64,000 bases of DNA from CAVRRZ01 sp963723745 (lineage in GTDB: Bacteria > Actinomycetota > Actinomycetes > Mycobacteriales > Geodermatophilaceae), in assembly GCA_963723745.1 (NCBI GenBank), contig CAVRRZ010000006.1, positions 124,001 through 188,000 on the forward strand. Reading direction: 5' to 3'. The notes beneath the pieces were generated by a model. It did no database searches, was not told the DNA's origin, and was given only the letters and a program-made list of their open reading frames with translations. Position 1 is the stretch's first letter. Every line of letters begins with the position of its first letter. Below, in pieces: positions 8,684-19,265 of this stretch. Both the position numbers and the translations under genes were made by a program.

Positions 8684-10032
8684 ATGCCCGCCATGGACCG
8701 TCAGCAGGAGTTCGTGTTGCGCACCCTCGAGGAGCGCGACATCCGGTTCGTCCGGTTGTGGTTCACCGACGTCTCCGGCTACCTGAAAGCCGTCGCGGTG
8801 GCCCCGGCCGAGATCGAGGCGGCATTCGCCGAGGGCATCGGCTTCGACGGCTCGGCGATCGAGGGCTTCGCGCGGGTCTACGAGTCGGACATGGTGGCCA
8901 AGCCGGACGCCGGCACCTTCCAGGTGATGCCCGCGACCGACGGCCGCACCAGCGACACCGCCCGGATGTTCTGCGACCTCACCCTGCCCGACGGAACGCC
9001 GTCCTGGGCCGATCCCCGGCACGTGCTGCGCCGGGCGCTGGCCAAGGCCTCCGACATGGGCTTCTCCTTCTACACCCACCCCGAGGTCGAGTTCTTCCTG
9101 CTCAAGAACCTGCCCACCGACGGCAGCCCGCCCGAGCCCGCCGACACCGGCGGCTACTTCGACCTGTCCACGCACGACGTGGCGCACGACTTCCGGCGCG
9201 AGGCGGTCTTCGCGCTGGAGGCCATGGGCATCTCGGTCGAGTTCAGCCACCACGAGGTCGCGCCCGGGCAGCAGGAGATCGACCTGCGCTACGCCGACGC
9301 GCTCTCCATGGCCGACAACGTCATGACGCTGCGGCACGTCGTCCGCGAGGTGGCCCTGGCCCAGGGCGTGCACGCGACGTTCATGCCCAAGCCGTTCACC
9401 GAACTGGCCGGCTCGGCGATGCACACCCACCTGTCGCTGTTCGAGGGCGACCGCAACGCCTTCTACGATGCGGCCGACCCGATGCGGCTGTCGACGACGG
9501 CCAAGCAGTTCATCGCCGGCCTCCTCACCCACGCCCGTGAGTTCACCGCCGTCACCAACCAGACGGTCAACTCCTACCGGCGGCTGCTGGCCGGCACCGA
9601 GGCGCCGACCGCCGCCACCTGGGGCCGGGCAAACCGGTCGGCGCTGGTCCGGCTGCCCTCGTACAAGCCGCGAAGGCGCAGTCGGCGCGCATCGAGGTCC
9701 GCTCGCCGGACTCCGCCTGCAACCCGTACCTGACCTTCGCCGTGCTGCTGGCCGCCGGGCTGCGGGGCGTCGAGAAGGGCTACGACCTGCCCCCCGAGGC
9801 CGAGGACGACGTCTGGTCGCTCACCGACACCGAGCGGCGCGCCGCCGGCTACGAGGACCTGCCGGTGTCGCTGGGCGAGGCGCTCTCCGCCATGGAGGGC
9901 AGCGAACTGGTCGCCGAGACCCTGGGCGAGCACGTCTTCGACTTCTTCCTGCGCAACAAGCGGGAGGAGTTCGCCTCCTACCGGCAGAACGTCACCCCGT
10001 TCGAGCTGCGCCGCTACCTCCCCGGCCTCTGA
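8684..10032 (+). CDS. glnA2: Glutamine synthetase type I, GlnA2 subgroup (one frameshift)
   Basis: Ligates ammonia to glutamate with ATP, or acts on a related substrate. From ATG 8684, DRQQEFVLRTLEERDIRFVR and LWFTDVSGYLKAVAV mark the shorter GlnA2-like group (about 446 residues) that lies beside glnE in many actinobacteria. Metal and glutamate motifs are present: GFDGSAIEGFARV, PEVEFFL, ELAGSAMHTHLSLF, TNQTVNSYRRLL, IEVRSPDSACNPY. A missing base near 9670 breaks the frame between PSYKP and AQSARIEVR; the rest is clean. The next two genes on this strand, an amidotransferase and glnE, support a nitrogen-control cluster. Confidence 0.88.
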
Positions 10033-10136
10033 AAGAGGACCCCCTCGCCCCCCGCGCCTCACAAGCTCGGCACGGGCCCCTGCGACGGGGCCGCTCCGGT
10101 CCAGGCCAGGTAGCCGGCGCTCATTACGCTGATGGG

Positions 10137-10869
10137 GTGGCCCGTCTGCTCGTCGTCGTCCCGAGTGACACCGATCCGCCCGCCCGCCTCGGCGAGTGGC
10201 TGCGCAACGCGGGGCTGGAGCTCGACGAGCGGCGCTGCGACGCCGGCGACGAGCTGCCGGCCGGGCTGGACGGGCACGACGGGCTGCTGGTGCTCGGCGG
10301 TCCCCAGTCGGCCCTGGACGACGAGGCGACCAGCCCCGAGCTCGTCGGCGTCCGGGAGCTGCTGCGGCAGGCACTGGCCGCCGATGTGCCGACCCTGGCC
10401 GTGTGCCTCGGCGCCCAGCTGCTGGCCCAGGCGGGCGGTGGCCGCGTCCGGAAGGGCGTCGACGGGCCGGAGGTCGGTGCGCTGCTGGTGGCCAAGCGGG
10501 ACCGGGCGGACGACGACCCCCTCTTCGCCCCGCTGCCGATCTCTCCCGACGTCATCCAGTTCCACCACGACGAGATCAGCCAGCTCCCCGACCGGCGCCG
10601 TGCTGCTGGCCAGCAGCCCCGTGTACGCCAACCAGGCCTTCCGCGTCGGCCGCAACGTCTACGGCATCCAGTTCCACATCGAGACCACGCCGGAGATCGT
10701 CGAGGAGTGGGCCGAGCGCGACGTCGTCGGAGTCGAGGCCAGCCCGTGGGACACCAGCACCGTCTGCGCCCTGACCCGCGCCGCGCATCCCGACGTCGAG
10801 GAGGCGTGGGCACCGTTCGCGCGCCGGTTCGCCGACCTCGTGCGCTCCCGGGCGGCGCAGGCCGCGTGA
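10137..10869 (+). CDS. Class I glutamine amidotransferase domain protein (one frameshift)
   Basis: About 244 residues from GTG 10137 (ARLLVVVPSDTDPPARLGEWL). It has the triad of stand-alone class I amidotransferases: the nucleophile in TLAVCLGAQLLA, and the His/Glu pair in YGIQFHIETTPE. GLLVLGGPQSALDDE is the usual N-terminal oxyanion-loop region. A one-base shift near 10590 separates the two halves. Such proteins often act as hydrolases on GMP-synthase-like or gamma-glutamyl substrates; the substrate is not evident. It sits between glnA2 and glnE on the same strand, 7 bases before the glnE start. Confidence 0.8.
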
Positions 10870-10876
10870 CGAGGGC

Positions 10877-13800
10877 ATGACCGACCCCGGCATACCGCCG
10901 CCGGCCCGCATCCGGCTGGCCCGGTTCGGCTTCGAGGAGTCCGAGCGGGCGGCGCGGCTGCTCGCCGACCCGGCCCTGGGCCTCTGGGACCTCGCGCGCA
11001 ACGAGCCGGCCGACCCCGAGGCGGGCGCCGGTCGTCTCGGCGCTGGCCCGCGCCGGTGACCCGGACCTGGCCCTGCTGTCCCTGAGCCGGCTGGTCGAGG
11101 CACTGGACAAGCGGGACCCCGACGGCGGTGCCGCGGCGACGCTGCTGGCCCGGCTGCGCGGCTCGCCGCACCTGCGCTCCAGGCTGCTCGCGGTGCTGGG
11201 GGCCAGCTCCGGGCTGGCCGACCACCTGGCGGTCCACCCCGACGACTGGACGGTGCTCGACCCGGAGGACGGCGGGAGCGTGCGGCCCACCGCCGAGTCG
11301 CTCGTCCGGCAACTGCTCACGGCGGTCGGCGCCGACCCGGACGACCCGCCGTGGGGCGTCCGGCTCGGCAAGGGAGCGCCGGACGCCGGACCCGAGCGCG
11401 TGGCCGCGCTGCGCCTGGCCTACCGCCGCGCCGTCCTGTCGGTGGCCGGCCGCGACCTCGGCGAGGGGCTGTCCGCCGAGGAGGTCGCCGCGGAGCTCGC
11501 CGACCTCGCCGCCGCCGTCCTCACCGCCGGGCTCGCCATCGCGGTCGCCGAGCAGCCCGGCGACGCGACCCCCTGCCGCCTGGCCGTGATCGCCCTCGGC
11601 AAGGCCGGCGGTCGGGAGCTCAACTACGTCAGCGACGTCGACGTCGTCTTCGTCGCCGAGCCGGTGCGACCCCGACGAGCGGGAGTCCGCGGCCGTGGCT
11701 TCTGCCGCGAAGGTGGCCGCCGCCCTCATGCGGATCTGCAAGGAGGCCGCGTGGGAGGTCGACGCGGCGCTGCGCCCCGAGGGCAAGGCCGGCCCGCTGG
11801 TGCGCACCGTCGCCGGGCATCGCGCCTACTACGAGCAGTGGGCGAGCACGTGGGAGTTCCAGGCGCTGCTGAAGATGCGGCCGGTGGCCGGTGACCCCGA
11901 CCTCGGCCGCGCCTACGTCGAGGCGATCTGGCCGATGGTGTGGGCGGCCGGGGACCGCCCGGGGTTCGTCGGCGAGGTGCAGGCCATGCGCCGGCGCGTC
12001 GAGGAGCACATCCCGCCCGGCCACGCCGACCGCGAGCTCAAGCTCGGCCGCGGCGGGCTGCGCGACGTCGAGTTCGCCGTCCAGCTGCTGCAGCTCGTGC
12101 ACGGCCGCGGCGACACCTCGCTGCGGGTCGGCGGGACCGTCCCGGCGCTCACCGCCCTGTCGGCCGGCGGGTACGTCGGCCGGGAGGACGCCGCCACGCT
12201 GATCGCCTCGTACCGGTTCCTGCGCACGGTCGAGCACCGCCTGCAGCTGCTACGGCTGCGGCGCACCCACCTGCTGCCCACCGACGAGCAGCAGCTGCGC
12301 TGGCTCGCCCGGTCCTGGGCTACAAGCCCGACCACCGGGGCGACGCCGTCGCCGTGCTGCGCGCAGAGCTGGCGCTGCACACCCGCGAGGTGCGCCGGCT
12401 GCACGAGAAGCTCTTCTACCGGCCGCTGCTGTCGGCGGTGGCGCGGGTGCCGGGTGAGCGCCTGCAGCTGGGTTCCAAGGCCGCCGGCGACTGGCTGCGC
12501 GCCCTGGGCTTCGCTCGACCCGGACGCCGCGCTGCGCCACCTCGCGTCGCTGACCGGCGGCGTGTCCCGGACGGCGGCCATGCAGAAGGTGCTGCTGCCG
12601 GTGCTGCTGCAGACCTTCGCCGACTGCCCCAACCCCGACGCCGGTCTGCTGGCCTACCGGCAGGTCAGCGAGGCGCTCGGCGGCAACCAGTGGTTCCTGC
12701 GCCTGCTGCGCGACGAGGGGCAGGTCACCGAGCGGCTGGCCTCAGCTGCTGGGCACGAGCCAGTACGTCGCCTCGCTGCTCACCCGCACCCCGGAGGCGC
12801 TGCGCATCCTCGCCGACGACGCCGAGCTCGAGCCGCGCTCGGCCGACGCCCTGGCCAAGGCGTGGCGGCAGACCGCGGCCCGGTCGGCGGATCCGCAGGA
12901 CGCCGTCCGCGCCGTCCTGCGCGGGCTGCGCCGGCACGAGCTGCTGCGCATCGCCTGCGCCGACCTGCTCGGCCGGCTCGACGTCGTCCGCGTCGGACGG
13001 GCGCTCACCGACATCGCCGTCGCCACGCTGCAGGTCGGCGCTCGACGTCGCCGAGCGCGCGCACGCGCAGGAGACCGGTGTCGACGAGCTGCCGATGCGA
13101 CCTGGCCGTCATCGGCATGGGGCGCCTCGGCGGGGGCGAGATGGGCTTCGGCTCCGACGCCGACGTGATGTTCGTGCACCGTCCGGTCGAGGGGGCCGAC
13201 GAGGCGGAGCGCGACCGCCGCGGCCAACGCCGTCGCGCACACGCTGCGCCGGCTGCTCTCCGAGCCGGCGACCCGATCCGGCGTTCGACGTCGACGCCGA
13301 CCTCCGCCCCGAGGGCCGGCAGGGCGCGCTGGTGCGCAGCGCTCGCGTCCTACCGCGAGTACTACGAGCGCTGGGTGTCGGTCTGGGAGGTCCAGGCGCT
13401 GCTGCGCGCGGTACCGGTCGCCGGGGACGACGAGCTGGGGGCGGCCTTCGTGGAGCTGATCGACCCCATCCGCTACCCCGCCGACGGACTGTCGTCCGAG
13501 CAGGTGGCCGAGATCCGGCGGATCAAGGCCCGGGTCGAGCGGGAGCGGCTGCCCCGCGGGGCCGACCCGGCGACGCACACGAAGCTGGGTCGCGGTGGCC
13601 TCGCCGACGTCGAGTGGACCGTCCAGCTGCTCCAGCTCTGTGCACGGCGCCGGCACGCCCGAGCTGCGGGTCACCTCGACGACCGAGGCGCTGACCGCCC
13701 TCGAGCAGACCGGCCGGCTCTCCGGTGAGCAGACCGAGGCGCTCCGGTCGGCGTGGGAGCTGGCCAGCCGGGCCCGCAACGCGATCTTCCTGGTCCGCGG

Positions 13801-13972
13801 CAGACCCAGCGACCAGCTGCCGCGGCCCGGCGTCGAGCTCGTCGGCGTGGCGCGCGCCTGCGGGTACGGGCCCGACGAGGACGCCGGCCAGTTCCTCGAG
13901 GACTACCGGCGCACCACCCGGCACGCCCGCGCGGTCGTCGAGCAGGTGTTCTACGACCAGCCGGTGACCTGA
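10877..13972 (+). CDS. glnE: Bifunctional glutamine synthetase adenylyltransferase/deadenylylase (many frameshifts)
   Basis: GlnE adds AMP to a tyrosine of glutamine synthetase and removes it in response to nitrogen status. Length (about 1030 codons) is normal and both nucleotidyltransferase domains are visible: VIALGKAGGRELNYVSDVDVVF near 11590, then VIGMGRLGGGEMGFGSDADVMF near 13110, each with the S-D-x-D metal motif. The paired helical domains also repeat (KLGRGGLRDVEFAVQLLQL and KLGRGGLADVEWTVQLLQL). Around ten single-base shifts break the frame throughout. Because both active sites and the full length remain, sequence error is more likely than loss. It presumably acts on the glnA at 46-47.6 kb. 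Confidence 0.88.
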
Positions 13973-14101
13973 GGACTCCGTTCGGTACCCAAAGTCCCTG
14001 GCGCGGTCGCGCGGGGCGGGACGAGCCTGGGGCGGCCCGCACCGCTGCCGGCGACGACCGGCGCCGGGGGAACGGCTGCGGACCTCCTCGGAGGAGGACC
14101 G

Positions 14102-14908
14102 GTGTCTCCCACCCTCGTCCGCTCACTGATCGCCGAGTTCATCGGCACGTTCCTGCTGGTGGTGCTCGCGGTCGGCGCGGCCGTCGTCGGCATCGACGTG
14201 ATCGGCCCGCTGGGAGTGGCGATCGCCTTCGGCTTCGTCCTGCTCGCCCTGGCCTACGCGATCGGGCCGGTCTCGGGCTGCCACATCAATCCGGCGGTGA
14301 CCCTCGGCGTGCTGCTCTCCAAGGGGATGACGGCGAGCGAGGCCGCGCTGTACTGGGTGGCCCAGTTCGCCGGCGGGATCGCCGGCGCCGCCGTTCTCTG
14401 GCTGCTGACCAGCGGTTTCGGTGACGTCGTCGACAGGACCGGTGTCCTCGGGGCCAACGACTACGGCGTGTCGGTCAGCCTGGGTGGTGCCTTCCTGATC
14501 GAGGCGCTGCTGACGTTCGTGCTCGTGGCGGTCGTGCTGCTGGTCACCGGGCGGTCGGCCACCCCGGGCTTCGCGGGTCTGGCGATCGGCGTGACGCTCA
14601 CCGCGGTGCACCTGGTCGGCATCCCGCTGACCGGCACGTCGGTGAACCCGGCCCGATCCCTGGGGCCGGCCCTGTTCGCCGGCGGCGATCCCTTGGCGCA
14701 CCTCTGGTTGTTCATCCTCGCGCCGCTGGTCGGTGCGGCGGTGGCGGCGGTCGTCGTCCGGCTGATGAGCGCCCCGCTGGTCACCGAGGCGGCGGCCCGA
14801 CACGCCGTCGCCGGCGCACCGGACGTCGACCGCACGGGTGCGCAACTGCCGGCCGAGGTCTCGCCCCCGGCCCCTGCGGACGCACCCCGCCCGCGGCAGC
14901 CCAGCTGA
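14102..14908 (+). CDS. Aquaporin / MIP family channel
   Basis: An intact 268-residue membrane protein with six helices and the two pore-forming NPA boxes: CHINPAVTLG near residue 62 and SVNPARSLG near 182. The arginine after the second NPA fits a water-selective (AqpZ-type) filter, so water is the likely solute. The last 45 residues are a hydrophilic Pro/Ala-rich tail. GTG 14102 is preceded by a strong AGGAGGA site. It stands alone, 129 bases after glnE. Confidence 0.88.
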   Translation: MSPTLVRSLIAEFIGTFLLVVLAVGAAVVGIDVIGPLGVAIAFGFVLLALAYAIGPVSGCHINPAVTLGVLLSKGMTASEAALYWVAQFAGGIAGAAVLWLLTSGFGDVVDRTGVLGANDYGVSVSLGGAFLIEALLTFVLVAVVLLVTGRSATPGFAGLAIGVTLTAVHLVGIPLTGTSVNPARSLGPALFAGGDPLAHLWLFILAPLVGAAVAAVVVRLMSAPLVTEAAARHAVAGAPDVDRTGAQLPAEVSPPAPADAPRPRQPS

Positions 14909-14994
14909 CAGCCCGGCCGGCGCCCCCTGCTCCGGACGGGTGGCCGCCGTGCCCGGTGGTGTGCGGCGGTGCCGCGCGGGGCAGTCTGGGGGAC

Positions 14995-15345
14995 GTGTCC
15001 CGATCCTTGCCCGAGCCGGCTGCCCGCGACTCCGCCGGCACGTTCGCCGAGGCCGACGGCGCCGCCGAGCCCGTGCTGCCCGACGGCGCCGACCCCGTGC
15101 CCGGCGGCGGCCCGGCCACCATCACCCCCTACCGCGACGGGCCGTTGCTGGTGCGTGGCAGCTTCCGGCTCGTGGACCAGGACGGTCAGGAGATCGATCC
15201 CGGCCGCAGGACGGTCGCGCTGTGCCGGTGCGGCCGCTCCGCCATCAAGCCGTTCTGCGACGGCACGCACAAGCGCACCGGCTTCACCGCGCCCAGCGCG
15301 CCCCGGCGGTCCCGGCCCGCCTCCGCGCTGCGGACGACGGAGTAG
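14995..15345 (+). CDS. CDGSH-type iron-sulfur protein
   Basis: About 116 residues. The C-terminal half holds one CDGSH motif: LCRCGRSAIKPFCDGTH, with Cys-x-Cys, a later Cys and a His as 2Fe-2S ligands (3Cys-1His). ITPYRDGPLLVRGSFRLVD before it is the usual small beta domain. The N-terminal 40 residues are low-complexity. GTG 14995 has GGGGGAC just upstream; GTG 14956 in the same frame is the alternative. Function is likely redox or cluster transfer, partner unknown. Confidence 0.8.
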   Translation: MSRSLPEPAARDSAGTFAEADGAAEPVLPDGADPVPGGGPATITPYRDGPLLVRGSFRLVDQDGQEIDPGRRTVALCRCGRSAIKPFCDGTHKRTGFTAPSAPRRSRPASALRTTE

Positions 15346-15531
15346 CCGGCCGGCTCAGGCCGGCGACGGCGGGGCAGCGTTCCCCTCACGGTCAGCAACC
15401 CGGGCCCGAGGTCGAGGCGTCGACGGGCGTACCCGTCAGGGTGTTTCCCGGGTGCCCTCCGGCCGGAACCGGCCCCCGTGCCGCAGGATGTCGGGCGACG
15501 CGGCGCACCGGCGCGCGGGACGGAGGCTGGC

Positions 15532-16415
15532 ATGGGGACCGCACTCACCGACGTCGCCCTGCCGGCGGCGCTGGCCCTCATCATGCTGGGGCTCGGCCTG
15601 TCGCTCACGGTGGGCGACTTCGCGCGGGTCGGCCGGCACCCCAAGGCCGTGGTCATCGCACTGAGCCTGCAGCTGCTCCTGCTGCCCGCGATCTGCTTCG
15701 GCCTCGTGGTGGCCTTCGACCTGCCCCGCTGCTCGCCGTCGGGCTGATGCTGCTCGCCGCGAGCCCCGGCGGCACGACGGCCAACCTGTTCAGCCACCTG
15801 TTCCGCGGCGACGTCGCCCTCAACATCACGCTGACCGCGGTCAACTCGCTGATCGCCGTCGTCACGCTGCCGGTGATCACCAACCTGGCGATCGACTTCT
15901 TCGACCCGGCCGACGGCGGCAGCCTCGGTCTGCAGTTCGACAAGACGCTGCAGGTCTTCGCGATCGTGCTGGTGCCGGTCGCCCTCGGGATGCTGATCCG
16001 GGCGCGGGCGACGGCGTTCGCCGACCGCATGGACAAGCCGGTGCGGATCGGCTCCGCCGTCGTGCTCGCCCTGGTCATCGTCGGCGCGATCGTCGCCGAG
16101 AAGGACGACATCCTGGGCTACATGAGCGACGTCGGCCTGCCCGCGCTGCTGTTCTGCCTGCTCAGCCTCACCGTCGGCTTCTACGTGCCGCGGGCGCTCG
16201 GGGTGGTCGAGCGGCGGGCGATCGCCTCTGCCTTCGAGATCGGCGTGCACAACGGCACCCTGGCCATCGCGGTCGCGATCAGCGTGCTGGGCAGCGTCGA
16301 ACTCGCCGTCCCGGCCGCGGTCTACAGCGTGCTGATGTTCCCCGCGGCGGCGGTGTTCGGCTGGCTGATCACCCGTCGTCCGGCGGCGGACCGGGAGGCT
16401 CAGGCAGCCGGCTGA
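15532..16415 (+). CDS. Bile acid:sodium symporter family transporter (one frameshift)
   Basis: About 295 residues with nine or ten membrane spans. ALIMLGLGLSLTVGDFARV at the start and LLAASPGGTTANLFSHLFRG in the middle are hallmarks of the BASS family, sodium-coupled importers of organic anions. IGVHNGTLAIAVA near the C-terminus matches the second crossover region. A one-base shift near 15725 splits it after AFDLP. ATG 15532 has a GGACGGAGG site upstream. The last 16 bases overlap the convergent gene at 16400. Confidence 0.82.
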
Positions 16416-17413
16416 GCGCGCAGCCCCGAGCGGCCGGCCTGCCAGGCGGCCAGCAGCTCGGTCGCGGCCAGGCCGTCGACGGCGAGCGCGCAGGCGGCCC
16501 CGAAGAGGACGTCGGCGGCCAGCGCCGGGTCCTCGGCGACCAGCGAGCCGCACATGTCGACCGCGGCGATCTGCTCGTGCACCGCGTCGGCCTCGACGTG
16601 CTCGTCGTAGAACACCGTCGTCCGCTCGCCGAAGCCCAGGCGCCGAAGCCCGGTCGAATACCGGCGACTCGGCTCGGAGGACGTCATCTCCACGGCGGTC
16701 AGGTGCCCGGCGGCGGCCGCCCGCCAGCGGCGGTGCAGCCCGAACAGGGACATGGTGTTGACCGACGCGAAGGCCGCGGCGGGGGCGACGTCCCAGAGGG
16801 CGCCGTAGCCGTCGTCCAGGCCGAGGTCGCGCATCATCCCGGCGAACAGCGTGCTGTGCATGCGGTCGGCCGAGCCGCCCCCGTACTCGTCGGCCTGGAT
16901 CTCGACCATCGCCGACTTGGCGCGACCGGCCAGCCGGGGGATGACGAAGCTGTGCGGGTCGCCCTCCTTGAGGTGGTAGACCGAGCGCACGGTCAGGTAC
17001 TCCCGCCAGTGCTCGAGGTCGCCCTCCTTGGCCAGCCAGCGGGACAGCGACGGTCCGTCGTCCGCGGCGATCAGGGCGGTCAGCTGCCGGTCGATCGGCT
17101 CGTCGTCGACGGCCGGCACGTCGACCAGCGCGCGCAACGCCGCCACGTGGCGGGTTTCCAGCACCCGTCGCACGGCGAGCAGGTCCGGGTCCCACTCCCA
17201 CGCGTCGTCGACGCCGTCGAAACCGCGGTAGTGCAGCTCGTAGCAGAGGGCGAGGGACAGCTGCAGGTCGTCGTCGGTCAGGGCGTCGACCGCGTCCGGT
17301 GGCTCGGGCAGGGAGAGGGCCAGCTCGACGGTCGACGCGCCCAGCGGGGCGCCGGCTGCCAGGTCGGCGGCCAGGGCCGCGCTGAGCGGGCCACGGGGCT
17401 CGGGCAACTGCAT
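16400..17413 (-). CDS. Iron-containing redox enzyme family protein (haem-oxygenase fold)
   Basis: An intact 337-residue helical protein. LSLALCYELHYRGFDGVDDAWEWD, VEIQADEYGGG and the C-terminal VFYDEHVEADAVHEQIAAVDM carry Glu/His residues placed as in the diiron haem-oxygenase-like oxidase family (PF14518 type), common in actinobacteria. The chemistry here is unknown; relatives carry out oxidative C-C or C-N cleavage. ATG 17413 is the only good start. Its 3' end overlaps that of the symporter gene by 16 bases in convergent orientation. Confidence 0.72.
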   Translation of the reverse strand: MQLPEPRGPLSAALAADLAAGAPLGASTVELALSLPEPPDAVDALTDDDLQLSLALCYELHYRGFDGVDDAWEWDPDLLAVRRVLETRHVAALRALVDVPAVDDEPIDRQLTALIAADDGPSLSRWLAKEGDLEHWREYLTVRSVYHLKEGDPHSFVIPRLAGRAKSAMVEIQADEYGGGSADRMHSTLFAGMMRDLGLDDGYGALWDVAPAAAFASVNTMSLFGLHRRWRAAAAGHLTAVEMTSSEPSRRYSTGLRRLGFGERTTVFYDEHVEADAVHEQIAAVDMCGSLVAEDPALAADVLFGAACALAVDGLAATELLAAWQAGRSGLRAQPAA

Positions 17414-17593
17414 GCCTCCGAGCATGCCCCGTACGTGCCTGCGGGATGCACACGACCGGGTGACGTTGCTCGCCCCGGCGAACATGACGATCGCATGGAG
17501 ACGTGTTCGTTCGGTTTCGGAACCAGGGGGAGATGGGCAGGCGCAGGGGCGAAGCCCAGCGCCGTCGACCCCGGAAGGACGTGTTCCTCCCTC

Positions 17594-18205
17594 ATGCGTG
17601 CCCTCCTCGCCGCAGCCTGCCTGACCCTGCTGGCCGGCTGTGCCGCGCCCGGCACCGACCGGACGGACGTCGCGCCGGTCGCCCCGCAGGCCGGTGCCGT
17701 GCCGGTCGAGGTGTCCGCAGCTGCAGGCGAGAAGAGCGTGGACGACGGTGCGGACGGCGGCGACAGCCTGGGCGCCTCGTGCACCGGTCCGGTCGGTCTG
17801 CAGGTCGCCTATCCGGCGGGCTGGGCCGTCAACCCGGGAGACGTGGTGCCGGCCTGCACGATGTTCTCGCCCGACGCGTTCACCGTGCCGCCGCACACCG
17901 ACGCCCGGGTCGCCGCCGTCGTCCTGACCGTGTCCGACCTGCCCTTCGACGACGTCGCCGCAGCCACGCCCGACGAGGTGACCCGCACCGACGAGGTCGT
18001 CGACGGCCGCTCCGCCGTCCGGGCCGAGGTCGTCGCAGGTCCGGGGCTGTGGCCGGAGGGGACGCCTGCGACGCGCTGGGTGGTCGACCTCGGGGACCGC
18101 ACCCTGGTGGCCGACGCCGTGGGCCTGCCGCCCTTCGACCACGAGCGCGACGTCGAGGTGCTCGACGCGATGATGCGCGAACTCTCCGTGGACACCAGCC
18201 TCTGA
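17594..18205 (+). CDS. Predicted secreted lipoprotein
   Basis: A 203-residue protein with a short signal peptide ending in lipobox L-A-G-C, so Cys16 should be lipidated and the protein anchored outside the membrane. After a Asp/Ala-rich linker the domain from about residue 60 (GASCTGPVGLQVAYPAGW) resembles small globular domains of actinobacterial lipoproteins with no known role. Frame intact. It is transcribed alone, divergent from the haem-oxygenase-fold gene. Confidence 0.75.
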   Translation: MRALLAAACLTLLAGCAAPGTDRTDVAPVAPQAGAVPVEVSAAAGEKSVDDGADGGDSLGASCTGPVGLQVAYPAGWAVNPGDVVPACTMFSPDAFTVPPHTDARVAAVVLTVSDLPFDDVAAATPDEVTRTDEVVDGRSAVRAEVVAGPGLWPEGTPATRWVVDLGDRTLVADAVGLPPFDHERDVEVLDAMMRELSVDTSL

Positions 18206-18384
18206 CCGCTCCGCGGGCAGGACGCGCACGTCCTTCCCTCCAGGACGACGGGTCGTGCCTGCTGACGGGTCGTCCCTGCTGACGGGCGACACCCGCTCGG
18301 GCGGCTACCGCGGGTAACGCCGGCCTGCGATCCTTGCAGACGCACCGGACAGCGACGTCCGGATGCGGAGGGTGAGGAGCGCCC

Positions 18385-19257
18385 GTGGACTTCCTGCAAC
18401 CGGCGAGCTGGGCCGAAGCCCTGCAGGCGCGGGCGGAACGGCCGGACGCGCTCCCCATCGCCGGCGGCACCGACGTCATGGTCGAGCTCAACTTCGACCG
18501 CCGGCGTCCCGGGGCGCTGCTCGATCTCACCCGGGTCGCGCAGTTGCGCGAATGGTCGGAGCACGACGGCCGGGTGCGGCTGGGGGCCGGTGTCACCTAC
18601 GCCCGCATCATCGCCGAGCTGGCAGGGAGGCTGCCCGGGCTGGCGATGGCCTCGCGCACCGTCGGGTCCCCGCAGATCCGGATGCGCGGCACGGTCGGCG
18701 GCAATCTCGGGTCGGCCTCGCCCGCCGGCGACGCCCTGCCGCCGCTGCTGGCCGCGGGGGCGACCGTCGAGGTCGAGTCCGCCGCGCGTGGTACCCGACT
18801 GGTCCCGGTCGAGGAGTTCTTCACCGGCGTCAAGCGCAACGCCCTGGCCGAGGACGAGCTGATCGCTGCCGCCCACGTGCCGGTCGCCGACGGCCCCGAG
18901 CAGTACTGCAAGGTCGGCACCCGCAACGCCATGGTCATCGCGGTCAGCGCCTTCGCCCTCGCCCTGCACCCGGCCTCGCGCTCCGTCGGCACCGGCATCG
19001 GTTCGGCCGCGCCCACGCCGCGCCGCGCACCGGGGGCCGAGGAGTTCCTCGCCGGCGAGCTCGAGGCCGGAGGGCTCTGGGAGTCGCGGGGGCCGCTGCC
19101 CGACGGCCTCGCCGACGAGTTCGGGTGCCGGGTGGCCGGCGCGGCCGCGCCGATCGACGACGTCCGCGGCAGCGCGGCCTACCGGCGGCACTCGCTGTCG
19201 GTGATGGCCCGTCGAGCCGCGACCTGGGCCTGGGACGACCACCGGAAGGCGGCCTGA
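18385..19257 (+). CDS. Xanthine dehydrogenase family, FAD-binding subunit
   Basis: A 290-residue CoxM/XdhB-type subunit that passes electrons from the iron-sulfur subunit to FAD. ALPIAGGTDVMVELNF near residue 25 is the FAD pyrophosphate loop, and TVGSPQIRMRGTVGGNLGSASPAGD near 90-115 is the second FAD site. It starts at GTG 18385 with GAGGAG upstream and heads a three-gene operon (FAD, 2Fe-2S, Mo). The order and sequence style resemble the PucC-PucE-PucD purine hydroxylase set. Frame intact. Confidence 0.85.
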   Translation: MDFLQPASWAEALQARAERPDALPIAGGTDVMVELNFDRRRPGALLDLTRVAQLREWSEHDGRVRLGAGVTYARIIAELAGRLPGLAMASRTVGSPQIRMRGTVGGNLGSASPAGDALPPLLAAGATVEVESAARGTRLVPVEEFFTGVKRNALAEDELIAAAHVPVADGPEQYCKVGTRNAMVIAVSAFALALHPASRSVGTGIGSAAPTPRRAPGAEEFLAGELEAGGLWESRGPLPDGLADEFGCRVAGAAAPIDDVRGSAAYRRHSLSVMARRAATWAWDDHRKAA

Positions 19258-19265
19258 CATGCGCA

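Noticed and set aside
7501..9540. Long plus-strand Arg/Gly/Pro-rich ORF across the reductase and glnA2 genes
   Set aside because: Typical shadow frame of high-GC genes; both real genes are in other frames with clear motifs.
2938..13972. panB, nadE and glnE as true pseudogenes
   Set aside because: All catalytic motifs and full lengths remain and shifts recur in every GC-rich core gene, including essential leuS; sequence error explains this better.
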